60,518 bases of DNA, from contig NZ_JAHHTD010000006.1 in the NCBI RefSeq assembly GCF_020024835.1, forward strand, positions 1 to 60,518, given 5' to 3'. The position numbers were made by a program, and so were the translations under genes. Shown in pieces: positions 35,113 through 44,742 of this stretch (positions are counted from its first letter, which is position 1; the number at the start of each line of letters is the position of its first letter). This DNA comes from Campylobacter sp. (lineage in GTDB: Bacteria > Campylobacterota > Campylobacteria > Campylobacterales > Campylobacteraceae). The notes beneath the pieces are model-generated. The model made no database searches, was not told the DNA's origin, and saw only the letters and a program-made list of their open reading frames with translations.

Positions 35113-36915
35113 TTACACCACCAATACTAGACAAAATAAACAAATAAATGCTGATACAAAAATCCTTAAAATTAAAGAAAAATCTCCTTTAATTGAAATA
35201 TCTTTTGCAAATGCTTGTAGAAATTGAGCTATACTATTTACAACAGCATCTAATATTTCTTTATCACTTCTTTTTAAAAATTCACAAAATAAAATGTATT
35301 TTTGGACTAAAAACTGATGGTAAAATTTTGGAATATAATACTCATTAAATATAAGTTTATACACACTCATCTTAGCTAATGAAGGCTTAAACCAATTTTT
35401 CCAATACGCAATAATAGCCAATAACACCCCAAGTATAGCAGCAATGATAGCAAGTTGCATTACTAAAAAATTTTGTGCTGAAATTAAAGTTAAATCCGAA
35501 CTCACAAAATCCATAAATTTATGCTCAAATAATCCAGCTATAGTAGCAAGTAAAGCAAGTGGGCTCATAGCTAATAGTGCTATTTTGCCTGCTTCATGAG
35601 GATGCTCTTCGTGTCGTCTTGGAGTAAAGAAAACAAGCATTAAGAGTCTAAAGCTATAAAATGCTGTCATAAAAGCTGAAACTAATAATACTAAAAATAT
35701 CCCGTGATGATGGCTTATAAAAGAAAATCCTAAAATTAAATCCTTAGAAAAAAATCCTGCAAAAGGATAAATTCCAGCTAAAGCTAAAGAACCTATAAGC
35801 ATTAAAATGGCACTAAAACGCATACTTTTATAAAGCCCACCCATTTTACTAATATCAAGTTTATCATTCATAGCGTGCATTACATTTCCAGCCCCTAAAA
35901 ATAATAAAGATTTAAAAAACGCATGTGTTGCTAAGTGAAATAATGCTATAGCATAAGCCCCAAGACCAGCAGCTACAAACATATATCCAAGTTGAGAAAG
36001 AGTAGAATAAGCAATGATTCTTTTTAAATCTTTAGCCACCATAGCCATAGAAGCAGCAAACAATGCCACAAAAGCTCCCAATAAAGCTATAAAATAACCA
36101 ACCTCACTTGCTTGCAAATAAAGCTCTCCAGCACGAATTATCAAATACACTCCTGCAGTAACCATAGTCGCAGCGTGGATTAATGCAGAAACTGGAGTCG
36201 GACCTGCCATAGCATCAGCAAGCCAAGTATGAAATGGAAATTGTGCGGATTTACCCATAGCCCCTATGAAAAGTAAAATTGCAATCCAAATCAAGATTTT
36301 ATTATTTTCATGACCTGATATTACAAGATGAAATACCTCATCATATTTTAAAGTACCAAATTCTAAATAAATTAAACAAATTCCTAAAAGTAAAGCTAAA
36401 TCTGCTATACGATTCATAATAAATGCTTCATTAGCTGCAAAAGTGTATTTTTCATTATGAAACCAAAAACCTATCAAAAGCCAAGAACAAACTCCAACTC
36501 CCTCCCAGCCTATAAATAATCCTAAAAAATTATCACTCATCACCAAAAACATCATTGAAAAAACAAAAAATCCAAGATAACTAAAATAGCGATTAAACCC
36601 TTCATCTTTTTCCATATAAAATATGCTATATAAATGCACACAAGTTGATACTACACCCACTACACACATCATAACTAAAGTGATAGTATCTATCTTAAAA
36701 CCAAATTTAACATCGATTAAAGATATCCAAGTGCCTAATGAAAATTCAAAATGAGCGTTATTAATCAATAAACAAATAGATGCAATAGCTGAAATTAAAA
36801 CTAAAATAAAAGCAAAATATCCTAAAAAAAAATTTTTAGCTCTAAAGGAAAAAATTCCTAAAATTAATGCAGACGCTAAAGGTGTAAAAAGTGCAATCAA
36901 AGCTAAATTTTGCAT
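35113..36915 (-). CDS. nuoL: Complex I membrane subunit NuoL
   Basis: 600 residues, the distal antiporter-like subunit. GWEGVGVCSWLLIGFWF, FPFHTWLADAMAGPTPVSALIHAATMV and KDLKRIIAYSTLSQLGYM are typical. The C-terminal part (about 505-600) contains the lateral helix and final anchor. It overlaps nuoK by 13 bases. Confidence 0.97.
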   Translation of the reverse strand: MQNLALIALFTPLASALILGIFSFRAKNFFLGYFAFILVLISAIASICLLINNAHFEFSLGTWISLIDVKFGFKIDTITLVMMCVVGVVSTCVHLYSIFYMEKDEGFNRYFSYLGFFVFSMMFLVMSDNFLGLFIGWEGVGVCSWLLIGFWFHNEKYTFAANEAFIMNRIADLALLLGICLIYLEFGTLKYDEVFHLVISGHENNKILIWIAILLFIGAMGKSAQFPFHTWLADAMAGPTPVSALIHAATMVTAGVYLIIRAGELYLQASEVGYFIALLGAFVALFAASMAMVAKDLKRIIAYSTLSQLGYMFVAAGLGAYAIALFHLATHAFFKSLLFLGAGNVMHAMNDKLDISKMGGLYKSMRFSAILMLIGSLALAGIYPFAGFFSKDLILGFSFISHHHGIFLVLLVSAFMTAFYSFRLLMLVFFTPRRHEEHPHEAGKIALLAMSPLALLATIAGLFEHKFMDFVSSDLTLISAQNFLVMQLAIIAAILGVLLAIIAYWKNWFKPSLAKMSVYKLIFNEYYIPKFYHQFLVQKYILFCEFLKRSDKEILDAVVNSIAQFLQAFAKDISIKGDFSLILRIFVSAFICLFCLVLVV

Positions 36916-37217
36916 TCTTTATCTCCTTTTTCTACTAAAGAACTTAATTCAAGAGTTTGCGTTTTTCTATACCATATCACACAAAGTGCAATTCCAACAG
37001 CAACTTCGCAAGCGGCTACACCCATTATAAACAAAGCAAAAATTTGCCCTTCAATATCATTGTGTAAAACACCTGCTGTAACTAAGGCTAAATTGGCTGC
37101 ATTTAGTAAAATCTCACTAGAAATAAAAAGCATAATTAAATTTTGTCGTTTTATAATACCTATTAAACCTATAACAAACATTAAAATGGCAACTATATAA
37201 TATTTTTCAAACGTCAT
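36903..37217 (-). CDS. nuoK: Complex I membrane subunit NuoK
   Basis: 104 residues with three membrane helices. The conserved glutamates sit in ISSEILLNAANLAL and VAACEVAVGIAL. It overlaps nuoJ (ATGA) and nuoL. Confidence 0.96.
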   Translation of the reverse strand: MTFEKYYIVAILMFVIGLIGIIKRQNLIMLFISSEILLNAANLALVTAGVLHNDIEGQIFALFIMGVAACEVAVGIALCVIWYRKTQTLELSSLVEKGDKECKI

Positions 37218-37717
37218 TGCTCATCCTTTTGTGTATTTTTTTGCGTAAGAACAATGGCACAAATTAACGCAATCAATAATAAAATAGCCATAAATTCAAA
37301 AGCCAACATATACTTAGTAAATAATAACAAACCAATTTGCTGTGTTGATGTAAGATCATAAACTATATCTTGCTTTGTTCCGTCTATATTATGACCTAAA
37401 ATGACAGATAAAAATAAAAAAATACTAAAAATAACAATAATAAATATTTTTTTATCTTTTAAATTCTCTTTAACTTTTGAGGAAGTATCAAAAAACATCA
37501 TAGCAAAACTATAAAGACCTAAAATAGCACCGCTATAAATGATAATCTGTATTGCTCCGATAAATTCAGCATTTAGCAAAAAATAAAATCCGCTTAAAAA
37601 AATCATAGCAGCAGCTAAAGCACTAATAGCATAAAGCATACTAGTACTTAACACACTCACCAAAAAAAATCCTAACACCAATACACTCAATATATAAAAG
37701 GCTAATGTTTCAAACAT
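37214..37717 (-). CDS. nuoJ: Complex I membrane subunit NuoJ
   Basis: 167 residues with five membrane helices. EFIGAIQIIIYSGAILGLYSFAMMFF is the conserved third helix with the pi-bulge region. It overlaps nuoI by 8 bases. Confidence 0.95.
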   Translation of the reverse strand: MFETLAFYILSVLVLGFFLVSVLSTSMLYAISALAAAMIFLSGFYFLLNAEFIGAIQIIIYSGAILGLYSFAMMFFDTSSKVKENLKDKKIFIIVIFSIFLFLSVILGHNIDGTKQDIVYDLTSTQQIGLLLFTKYMLAFEFMAILLLIALICAIVLTQKNTQKDEQ

Positions 37718-38339
37718 TTTTTTCCTTTGTATCTTCTCTTTGCAAATCTACATCATAATAATTTGGAGTTTTCTTAACTAAATCATCAGCATCTTGCCTA
37801 AGACTACCACTACCTTGAAACACAACTTGATCTTTTAACTCATCAATAGGAGTTAAAAGATCTTGTTTTTGTCCAAAATACGATCTTTGTTCTGCTGTAT
37901 TTTCATATTCTTTTCCATGAACTATAGCAAGTTCAGGACAAACATCAGCACAAAAACCACAATAAATACAACGTCCTAAATTGATACTATAATTTTCTAC
38001 TTTTTTACGTCCATCATCTGCTAAAGATGTCTCCATTCTTATACAATTACTAATGCAAATCTTTTCACATAAACCACATCCTATACAACATTCATTTTCA
38101 CTTTCTATAAAACGCATCAAACGATGTATCGCACGATATCTATCATCTAAAGCCACTTTTTCCATAGGGTATTTGATTGTTGCGCTATTATTCCTTTTTA
38201 GCATTTCCCTTAAAACTACATACAAACCAACAAAAAGCTCAGTATTTAAAGTTCTTTTTACAATTTGAATAAATTTCTCATAAGCATTTTGAGGATTTTT
38301 ACGCTCAAAATCTATTTTAAAATAATCCTTTTTCATCAT
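37710..38339 (-). CDS. nuoI: Complex I 8Fe ferredoxin-like subunit NuoI
   Basis: 209 residues. Two CxxCxxCxxxC clusters, CIGCGLCEKICISNC and CIYCGFCADVCPELA, correspond to N6a and N6b, which relay electrons towards N2. The first motif has Ile where Pro usually follows the fourth cysteine. The C-terminal tail after about 165 is charged and variable. Five bases separate it from nuoH. Confidence 0.96.
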   Translation of the reverse strand: MMKKDYFKIDFERKNPQNAYEKFIQIVKRTLNTELFVGLYVVLREMLKRNNSATIKYPMEKVALDDRYRAIHRLMRFIESENECCIGCGLCEKICISNCIRMETSLADDGRKKVENYSINLGRCIYCGFCADVCPELAIVHGKEYENTAEQRSYFGQKQDLLTPIDELKDQVVFQGSGSLRQDADDLVKKTPNYYDVDLQREDTKEKNV

Positions 38340-38344
38340 TTTTC

Positions 38345-39343
38345 CTATACTACAAGCACTAAAGCACTAACTAACAAATTTAAGACAGCCAAAGGTATTA
38401 ATATCAAATAACACATTCTCATAACTTGATCAGGACGCAGTTGAGGAAAGGCCCCCCTAGCCCAAAAATACCAAAAAAACACAAAAGATACCTTTGCAAG
38501 CATCATAATAGCACCAGGTATAATCCAAAAATCGTTAAAACCACCTAAAAATAAAAGAGATATTAAAATAGCTCCAGTTATCATAGCAGTATATTCACCT
38601 ATAAAAAACATACCCCATCTAAGTCCTGAATACTCCGTTCCATAACCAGAAACAAGTTCAGTTTCATTTTCACTTAAACAAAGTGGCGTTCTATTAGTCT
38701 CTATAAAAATAGCTATTACAAACAAAATAAAAGCTAAGGGTTGTTTAAAAATAAGCCATGAAAATAAACCATTGTTTTGATAATTATTAATATCTACTAA
38801 AGAAAGAGAACCTACCAACATTACCACACACACTAATGAAAGCCCTGCAACACTTTCATAAGAAATTATAGAAACTAATCCTCTAGCTCCACCCAATAAA
38901 GACCATTTATTATGACTTGCCAAACCACCTAAAAAAATAGCATAAAAGCTAATCCCGCCCATACCCATAACAAATAACAAAGCTACATTTATATCAGCTA
39001 TAAGAGGACGGACTATTCTTCCAAACAAAGTAAATTCAGGAAAAATAGGTATAGCAGCAATAGATACAAAAGCACAAATAGCAGCAATCAAAGGGGCAAC
39101 TAAAAATACTATCTTTTGTGCGTTAGTTGGTATAATGTCTTCTTTTGTAAAAAGTTTTATCATATCTGCAACAACTTGAATCAAACCAAATGGCCCAACC
39201 ATATCAGGGCCTATACGACGATGAAAAAATGCTAAAACTTTTCTCTCAAGATAAGTTGCAACACCAGCTAAAGTCGCAAAAATAGCTATAACAAGAATAC
39301 ATTTAATGATAGTTTCTATGATAAAAAATGTGATATCACTCAT
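38345..39343 (-). CDS. nuoH: Complex I membrane subunit NuoH
   Basis: 332 residues with eight membrane helices. YLERKVLAFFHRRIGPDMVGPFGLIQ and ETNRTPLCLSENETELVSGYGTEYSG are hallmark quinone-site segments. It is the subunit that joins the membrane arm to the peripheral arm. It overlaps nuoG by 8 bases. Confidence 0.97.
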   Translation of the reverse strand: MSDITFFIIETIIKCILVIAIFATLAGVATYLERKVLAFFHRRIGPDMVGPFGLIQVVADMIKLFTKEDIIPTNAQKIVFLVAPLIAAICAFVSIAAIPIFPEFTLFGRIVRPLIADINVALLFVMGMGGISFYAIFLGGLASHNKWSLLGGARGLVSIISYESVAGLSLVCVVMLVGSLSLVDINNYQNNGLFSWLIFKQPLAFILFVIAIFIETNRTPLCLSENETELVSGYGTEYSGLRWGMFFIGEYTAMITGAILISLLFLGGFNDFWIIPGAIMMLAKVSFVFFWYFWARGAFPQLRPDQVMRMCYLILIPLAVLNLLVSALVLVV

Positions 39344-41789
39344 ATTTTACTCCTGTTTTTTCAAGCCAAATTTTAATGTAACGCGAATTTTTAAATAAAT
39401 CTTGGGTATTAATTTTGCAATCATAATCCCCTAAATAAGCACCATTTTCTAGATGTTCATCGACTTTTACACTCAAAGCAAGTTGCATATGCTGATTTTT
39501 TAAAATCACACTCTCATTTTGAATCAATCCAAATTTTTCCATCAAATCAGTCGATAAAAATAGCACTCCAACTTCATTAAAAGACCTATTGCTAAATTTT
39601 CCAAATTGATGTATAGGATTTGCAAAATATAAATCCAAATTTCCTTCTTCTTGATTGTTTTTTCTATTTCCTAACAATGCTTCTTTTAGTTTGAAATTTG
39701 AAAAATCAAGCTCATATCCTCTATAATTTTTTCCACCATTGTCATAATAATTTTCTAAATCATCAAAACAAATATCTTTAAAACCTTTTTCTTTAGGCAA
39801 AAATCTAGTATAATCTATGGTATATTCTTTATCAAAACCTAAAGCGTTAGCTAAATCATTTAAAAAATAACCTTTAAATTCCAAGGCTACATTCGTAGGA
39901 ACTACTCTTTTATCATAATTAACAAAAGTGCCCTCTTGCTGATTTAAACTAGAACTTGCAAGATCACAATGCTCTTCATATGAAAAAGAAAAATCTCCTG
40001 CTTCATTATAACCAAGTGTTTTGCCTTCTTTATATGTGTCTTTTAAATCACAAATTAAACTCACGCCTAAAGTATTTGTGCAAGTTGGTATTAAAAATAC
40101 TTTAAAATCAGTATATTTTTGTATCAAAGCACATAATTTTGCTAATTGTAAATTTTGTTCATAATAAAAATCACTACCTATAACTAAAGTAATTTTTTGC
40201 TTCTTAGCTAGTAAATTTTCTAAAATATCTTCATCTATGCCAAGAACTTTCGCATATTTTGATCTTTTTATTTTGATAGTTTTTGTAATCTTTTTAGGAA
40301 TTTGTTTTTTTACCTCTTGAACAATAATATCACCATTTTCATTTTGACTTTCAATTTGTTCGATAACTTCTTCTGTAATAGTTTCTTCAATCTCTTTACT
40401 ATCTTGATAATAAGCATTGTCAATTATATTTTTTAAATCTTGCGGAATCTCTTTTGCAAATTTTTGCAAAAGAAAAAGTAAAATATTCTCATTATCTTCA
40501 ATTTTATGATTAATTTGCAAAATGTTTTTAGAGTATTTATCTATCCCTTTATCTTTTATAGGATGAAAATATAAAGCCGCTCCTTTATTCATAACTAAAG
40601 CATTGTTAATTTTATATCCAAGAGTTGGTGCATCATATCTTAAAAATGAACCTACAATAATCAAAAAATCACTTTGAGTAATATCATCACTATTTGCATT
40701 ATATACATCATTTATTTCACAATAAAATGCATTTAAAAAATCTTGAAAATATTGCGCCTCATCATTAATTAAATTCAAATCAAACTTATTGCTTATATTT
40801 TGCAAAATCAAAGCCTCTTCGTTTGTAATAAAACTATTAAATTTAATATTTTTTATCTCTTTATTTTTAATCATATTTACGAGTTTTTCAAAAGCTATAT
40901 TATCTTTATATTCTATTTCATTTTGAGTGTTAAAACCATACCTTGCTGCTTTATTAAGCGTTGCAAATGCAAAATCATTACTTACTCTATAAATTTTTTC
41001 TTTTTGATTATTTATACTTGTTTGTTTAATATCATAATACATTAATTCACAATCACTAGAATGTGGATTACTTGCTGGAATTCTTTTTAATTCCCAAACA
41101 TTTGAAGTATATTGAAAAGAAGCTCCTATTAAAGCTCCAGTTGGACAAACACTAGTGCATTCTCCACAAAAAGAACAATTTAGCTTTTCTCCAACACTTG
41201 GAGCTATCAAATTTTTTTGAAATTTAGTCCAAATAGCAAAAGCATCTTTACTCATACTTTCTTTAAAACTTACATCAGGAGCATTAGAACCTCTTGGTAT
41301 CGTCTTTAAAGCACTTTCTCCTATTTTATCTTTGCAAATTGTTATACATCTTTCACAAACGATACAAAGTGCGGGATCGTAATTAATCTCGCCCCATTTT
41401 TTATGTTGTTTATGAGTATCTTTAATCCAATAATTTTGTGTATTTACTCTAGCTTTATGTGTAAAATTTTGAAGCTCGCATTCTCCAGATTTATCACAAA
41501 CTCCACATTGCAATGGATGATTAATACAATAAGCTTGCATAATAGCATTACGCTCATCCCATAAATTTGGTAAATCACTTTCTACAACCATACCTTCTTT
41601 GATTTTAGTATTACAAGAATATACCTTTTTTCCATCTGCTTCTACCATACACATACGACAGGCTAAAGTTGGCGAACATCCACTTAAATAGCAAATTGCT
41701 GGGATAAATATATTATTTTTTCTAGCTACATTTAAGATATACTCATTTTCATTTGCTTCACATTCTACGCCATTAATGATCACTTTCAT
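39336..41789 (-). CDS. nuoG: Complex I iron-sulfur subunit NuoG, divergent
   Basis: 817 residues. The N-terminal clusters are intact: CYLSGCSPTLACRMC for the 2Fe-2S, HPLQCGVCDKSGEC for the His/Cys cluster, CIVCERCITIC and CSFCGECTSVC. The position where many bacteria bind N7 reads NPHSSDC, so two cysteines of CPHCxxxC are gone. The molybdopterin-like part is weakly conserved, and residues about 458-512 are a highly charged Glu/Lys-rich insert. Electrons probably come from reduced flavodoxin through this subunit, since nuoE and nuoF are absent. Confidence 0.93.
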   Translation of the reverse strand: MKVIINGVECEANENEYILNVARKNNIFIPAICYLSGCSPTLACRMCMVEADGKKVYSCNTKIKEGMVVESDLPNLWDERNAIMQAYCINHPLQCGVCDKSGECELQNFTHKARVNTQNYWIKDTHKQHKKWGEINYDPALCIVCERCITICKDKIGESALKTIPRGSNAPDVSFKESMSKDAFAIWTKFQKNLIAPSVGEKLNCSFCGECTSVCPTGALIGASFQYTSNVWELKRIPASNPHSSDCELMYYDIKQTSINNQKEKIYRVSNDFAFATLNKAARYGFNTQNEIEYKDNIAFEKLVNMIKNKEIKNIKFNSFITNEEALILQNISNKFDLNLINDEAQYFQDFLNAFYCEINDVYNANSDDITQSDFLIIVGSFLRYDAPTLGYKINNALVMNKGAALYFHPIKDKGIDKYSKNILQINHKIEDNENILLFLLQKFAKEIPQDLKNIIDNAYYQDSKEIEETITEEVIEQIESQNENGDIIVQEVKKQIPKKITKTIKIKRSKYAKVLGIDEDILENLLAKKQKITLVIGSDFYYEQNLQLAKLCALIQKYTDFKVFLIPTCTNTLGVSLICDLKDTYKEGKTLGYNEAGDFSFSYEEHCDLASSSLNQQEGTFVNYDKRVVPTNVALEFKGYFLNDLANALGFDKEYTIDYTRFLPKEKGFKDICFDDLENYYDNGGKNYRGYELDFSNFKLKEALLGNRKNNQEEGNLDLYFANPIHQFGKFSNRSFNEVGVLFLSTDLMEKFGLIQNESVILKNQHMQLALSVKVDEHLENGAYLGDYDCKINTQDLFKNSRYIKIWLEKTGVKYE

Positions 41790-42499
41790 TTTATAACCTT
41801 AATCTGGGCTTTTACAAAAGCAAATACATTGCTTTCATAATTATATAAAGCCACAGTACCTTTTAAATTTGTATTGATTTTTACTTGAGTGTGAAAAATC
41901 TTATTATCAAGTTTTAACTCTATAAAATCGCCATCTTTTACCTTAGCTATCAATGCAAAAGAAGAAGAGCAATATAAATTTGATTCTTTTAAGGTGCTTT
42001 TTAGCACTACGATACCATCAAAATTATCAAGTTCTAAAAGTTTTTCAAATTTTTCTTGTATTTTTAACTCTTCACATTGCTCATCACTGCAAATTAAACA
42101 AAGTTCAAATTTTTTACAAAGTTTTGCTAGAAAAAATTTAATATTTTCATAATCTTTGTGTTGCTTTAAATTTTTATCAAAAATAATACATTTAGCATTT
42201 TGCAAAAATTCCAAAACCTCTAAAGCTTCTTCTTCCCCAAAACAAGATTCAGCACTTAAATATCCTTCATCTAAATCTTTAAATTCATCTATACTCATTT
42301 TACACAACAACGCTAAAACAAAAGAAACACTAGCTATTTCACACTTATAAGAACTAGCATTTAAAGCTATATCTTGCATACAAGAAATATTGATATTTTT
42401 ACTTTTACTTAATTTTGTATTTAAATTTGGATTTTCTAAAGAGAGTAAATCTACAAAACACAAAGCATTTAAACCTTCTTGATATGTAACTAATTTCAC
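41786..42499 (-). CDS. Complex I accessory protein in the nuoF position (Cj1574-like)
   Basis: 237 residues with no flavin- or NAD-binding glycine motif and no NuoF cluster cysteines. The C-terminal 50 residues (ALIAKVKDGDFIELKLDNKIFHTQVKI) look like a small beta domain. In C. jejuni the two ORFs at this place were reported to be needed for a complex I that uses flavodoxin instead of NADH. It overlaps both nuoG and the next gene by 4 bases. Confidence 0.8.
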   Translation of the reverse strand: MKLVTYQEGLNALCFVDLLSLENPNLNTKLSKSKNINISCMQDIALNASSYKCEIASVSFVLALLCKMSIDEFKDLDEGYLSAESCFGEEEALEVLEFLQNAKCIIFDKNLKQHKDYENIKFFLAKLCKKFELCLICSDEQCEELKIQEKFEKLLELDNFDGIVVLKSTLKESNLYCSSSFALIAKVKDGDFIELKLDNKIFHTQVKINTNLKGTVALYNYESNVFAFVKAQIKVIK

Positions 42500-42723
42500 C
42501 GATTAGCCTTTTTTAAAACTATAGTCCAATCGACTTGATTAAATTTTAAAGAATTTAAAAGTTCGCAATTTTGTTCTTTCACAAAAGCAAAACTTTTTTC
42601 TACATTAGAAAAATCTCCTATTTCAAATAAAACAACTAAAACCTCGCCATTGTAAGCTTTATTGATAATTGTCTTTAGATCAAAAAATAAATCTTTACTC
42701 TTTCTTAAATCTACACGCCTCAT
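42496..42723 (-). CDS. Complex I accessory protein in the nuoE position (Cj1575-like)
   Basis: 75 residues, starting MRRVDLRKSKDLFFDLK. It lacks the four cysteines of NuoE's 2Fe-2S cluster. It overlaps nuoD (ATGA) and the next gene (ATGA). Position and conservation of order suggest an adaptor for an alternative electron donor; mechanism unknown. Confidence 0.78.
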   Translation of the reverse strand: MRRVDLRKSKDLFFDLKTIINKAYNGEVLVVLFEIGDFSNVEKSFAFVKEQNCELLNSLKFNQVDWTIVLKKANR

Positions 42724-43946
42724 CGATCAATCTCACCTAAAACAATATTTATACTTCCTAAAATCGCTACAGCATCAGCTAAATACGATCCTACAAGCAT
42801 CTCTTCTAAAAAAGCACAATGGAAAAAACTAGGTGTTCTAGCTCTTAATCTATAAGGCCTACTGCTTCCATCTGAATGAATAAAAAATCCAAGCTCACCT
42901 TTTGGACTTTCAGTTGGCACATAAACCTCACCTTTTGGAGGTTTTAAACCTTGAGTAACTAAAACAAAATGTTGCATCAGGGAATAATTTTGAGTCATAA
43001 TTTGTTCTTTTGATGCACTTACATATTCTGGGTGATCGCATAAAATTTGCGGTGAAGTGTCCTTATATAAGGTAGCGCATTGGACAAGAATTTTTAAACT
43101 TTCTCTAAATTCTTGCATATAAACTTTATATCTAGCATAAGAATCACCCATTTTTGCAACAGGCACTTTAAAATCTATCTCTTCATAAAGCAAATAAGGC
43201 TCTTCTTTTCTTATATCATAAGCAACTCCGCTACCCCTTAACATAATCCCGCTACAGCCCCAATTTAATGCCTGCTCCTTAGTTACAACTCCTACATTTT
43301 CAGTTCTTGCACGCCAAATTCTATTCTCATCAAGTAAAGCTTCATAATCTTTAATGTCATTTGGGAATTTCTTACAAAATGCTAAAAGTTCTTCTAAAAA
43401 ACCCTTAGGCAAATCAAGCATTACCCCACCTATTCTCATAGAAGAATGAGTTAATCTCGCCCCGCAATATTTTTCTATTAAATCAAGCACATATTCACGC
43501 TCTCTAAAACAATACAAAAACACGGTCATCGCACCAATATCAAGTGCATGAGTTGCTAGCCATAATAGATGAGAGGCGATACGATTTAATTCAAGCAAAA
43601 TCATTCTTATGACACTTGCCCTACGAGGTATTTTTAGATCACAAAGTTTTTCAACTGCGGCGACATAGGCATAATTATTTGCACTTGCAGCAACATAATC
43701 CATTCTATCAGTAGTTGGTATAAACTCCTGATAAATCATATTTTCAGCCATTTTTTCCATACCACGATGCATATAGCCTATGCAAGGACTAGCCTTAATA
43801 ATTTCTTCCCCATCAAGCTCTAAAATAAGTCGCAAATTTCCATGAGCACTTGGATGTTGTGGTCCAAGATTTACTATCATAGTGCCATCTTCTCGTTCAA
43901 AACTTATATTTTCATAGTAAGGTTTTAATTTAGTAGAAATTTGCAT
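42720..43946 (-). CDS. nuoD: Complex I subunit NuoD
   Basis: 408 residues, the quinone-site subunit. GPQHPSAHGNLRLILELDGE, GYMHRGMEKMAE and DPQ-region equivalents are conserved; it is separate from NuoC, unlike the fused E. coli NuoCD. One base separates it from nuoC. Confidence 0.97.
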   Translation of the reverse strand: MQISTKLKPYYENISFEREDGTMIVNLGPQHPSAHGNLRLILELDGEEIIKASPCIGYMHRGMEKMAENMIYQEFIPTTDRMDYVAASANNYAYVAAVEKLCDLKIPRRASVIRMILLELNRIASHLLWLATHALDIGAMTVFLYCFREREYVLDLIEKYCGARLTHSSMRIGGVMLDLPKGFLEELLAFCKKFPNDIKDYEALLDENRIWRARTENVGVVTKEQALNWGCSGIMLRGSGVAYDIRKEEPYLLYEEIDFKVPVAKMGDSYARYKVYMQEFRESLKILVQCATLYKDTSPQILCDHPEYVSASKEQIMTQNYSLMQHFVLVTQGLKPPKGEVYVPTESPKGELGFFIHSDGSSRPYRLRARTPSFFHCAFLEEMLVGSYLADAVAILGSINIVLGEIDR

Positions 43947-43947
43947 T

Positions 43948-44742
43948 TTATCTTCTCTTATCTAAAATTTTAGCTTCATTTCTTTTGATTTTTTTCACAA
44001 AAAGCACTCCGCCTTCTTCTTGATATTCTTGTAAGTATTTATCCTTTCTTGGAGCATCTCCTTTAGCTACTTCATGATAAATTCTACTAAAATTTAAGGT
44101 ATCTTTTTCATCTACAAATCCTGGATCTCTATTTTCTTCACCAACAATTTCCCTATATTCTTTACCAAAAATTTTATCTATCTCATACCATTTGGCAAAT
44201 TCATCTCCTTCTAAAGGATAAGTTTTCAAAAATGGATGACCATACCAATCATCTGGCATTAGAATTCTTTTTAAATTAGTATGATTAACTATAAAAATTC
44301 CAAACATATCATAAATTTCTCTTTCACACCAATTTGCACCCTTAAATACACTCATAACACTTTGAAGCTTATCTTTTAAAGCAACAAAAGTTTTTATCCT
44401 AACTCTGATTTTTTTTTCTATATTTAAAAGTTGATAATATACCTCAAAACCTTGTTTTTGCTCTACAAAATCAATAGCACTTGCGTCAATAAATGCTTCA
44501 TAGCCTAAAATTTTAAGCTCTTTTAATACCTCGATATTGTCATCTTTTTCTATTTCAATTACCCAAAAATCAAGCTCTATAAAAGAATCTTTTATATTAA
44601 ATTTTTGAGAAATTAAACGAAAATCTTCTTCAAATAAACTTCCTTCAATTTTTATTTTTTTAATTTGTGGAGTATGATAAAATCTATCCTCATAATAATT
44701 TCTTAATTGAACATTTTTTTTATTACTATATTTTCTCATCAT
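43948..44742 (-). CDS. nuoC: Complex I subunit NuoC
   Basis: 264 residues. GANWCEREIYDMFGIFIVNHTNLKRILMPDDW is the hallmark 30-kDa subunit motif. The N-terminal 75 residues and the lysine-rich C-terminus are variable. ATGA overlap with nuoB; AAAAGG lies 5 bases before the ATG. Confidence 0.96.
   Translation of the reverse strand: MMRKYSNKKNVQLRNYYEDRFYHTPQIKKIKIEGSLFEEDFRLISQKFNIKDSFIELDFWVIEIEKDDNIEVLKELKILGYEAFIDASAIDFVEQKQGFEVYYQLLNIEKKIRVRIKTFVALKDKLQSVMSVFKGANWCEREIYDMFGIFIVNHTNLKRILMPDDWYGHPFLKTYPLEGDEFAKWYEIDKIFGKEYREIVGEENRDPGFVDEKDTLNFSRIYHEVAKGDAPRKDKYLQEYQEEGGVLFVKKIKRNEAKILDKRR

Noticed and set aside
40450..40475. Inverted repeat CTTTTGCAAA/TTTGCAAAAG inside nuoG
   Set aside because: It lies within the nuoG reading frame, encodes ordinary residues and has no flanking regulatory context.
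40800..41045. Plus-strand frame inside nuoG
   Set aside because: Composition is that of antisense A/T-rich sequence (Phe/Ile/Tyr-rich), and nuoG is well supported on the other strand.
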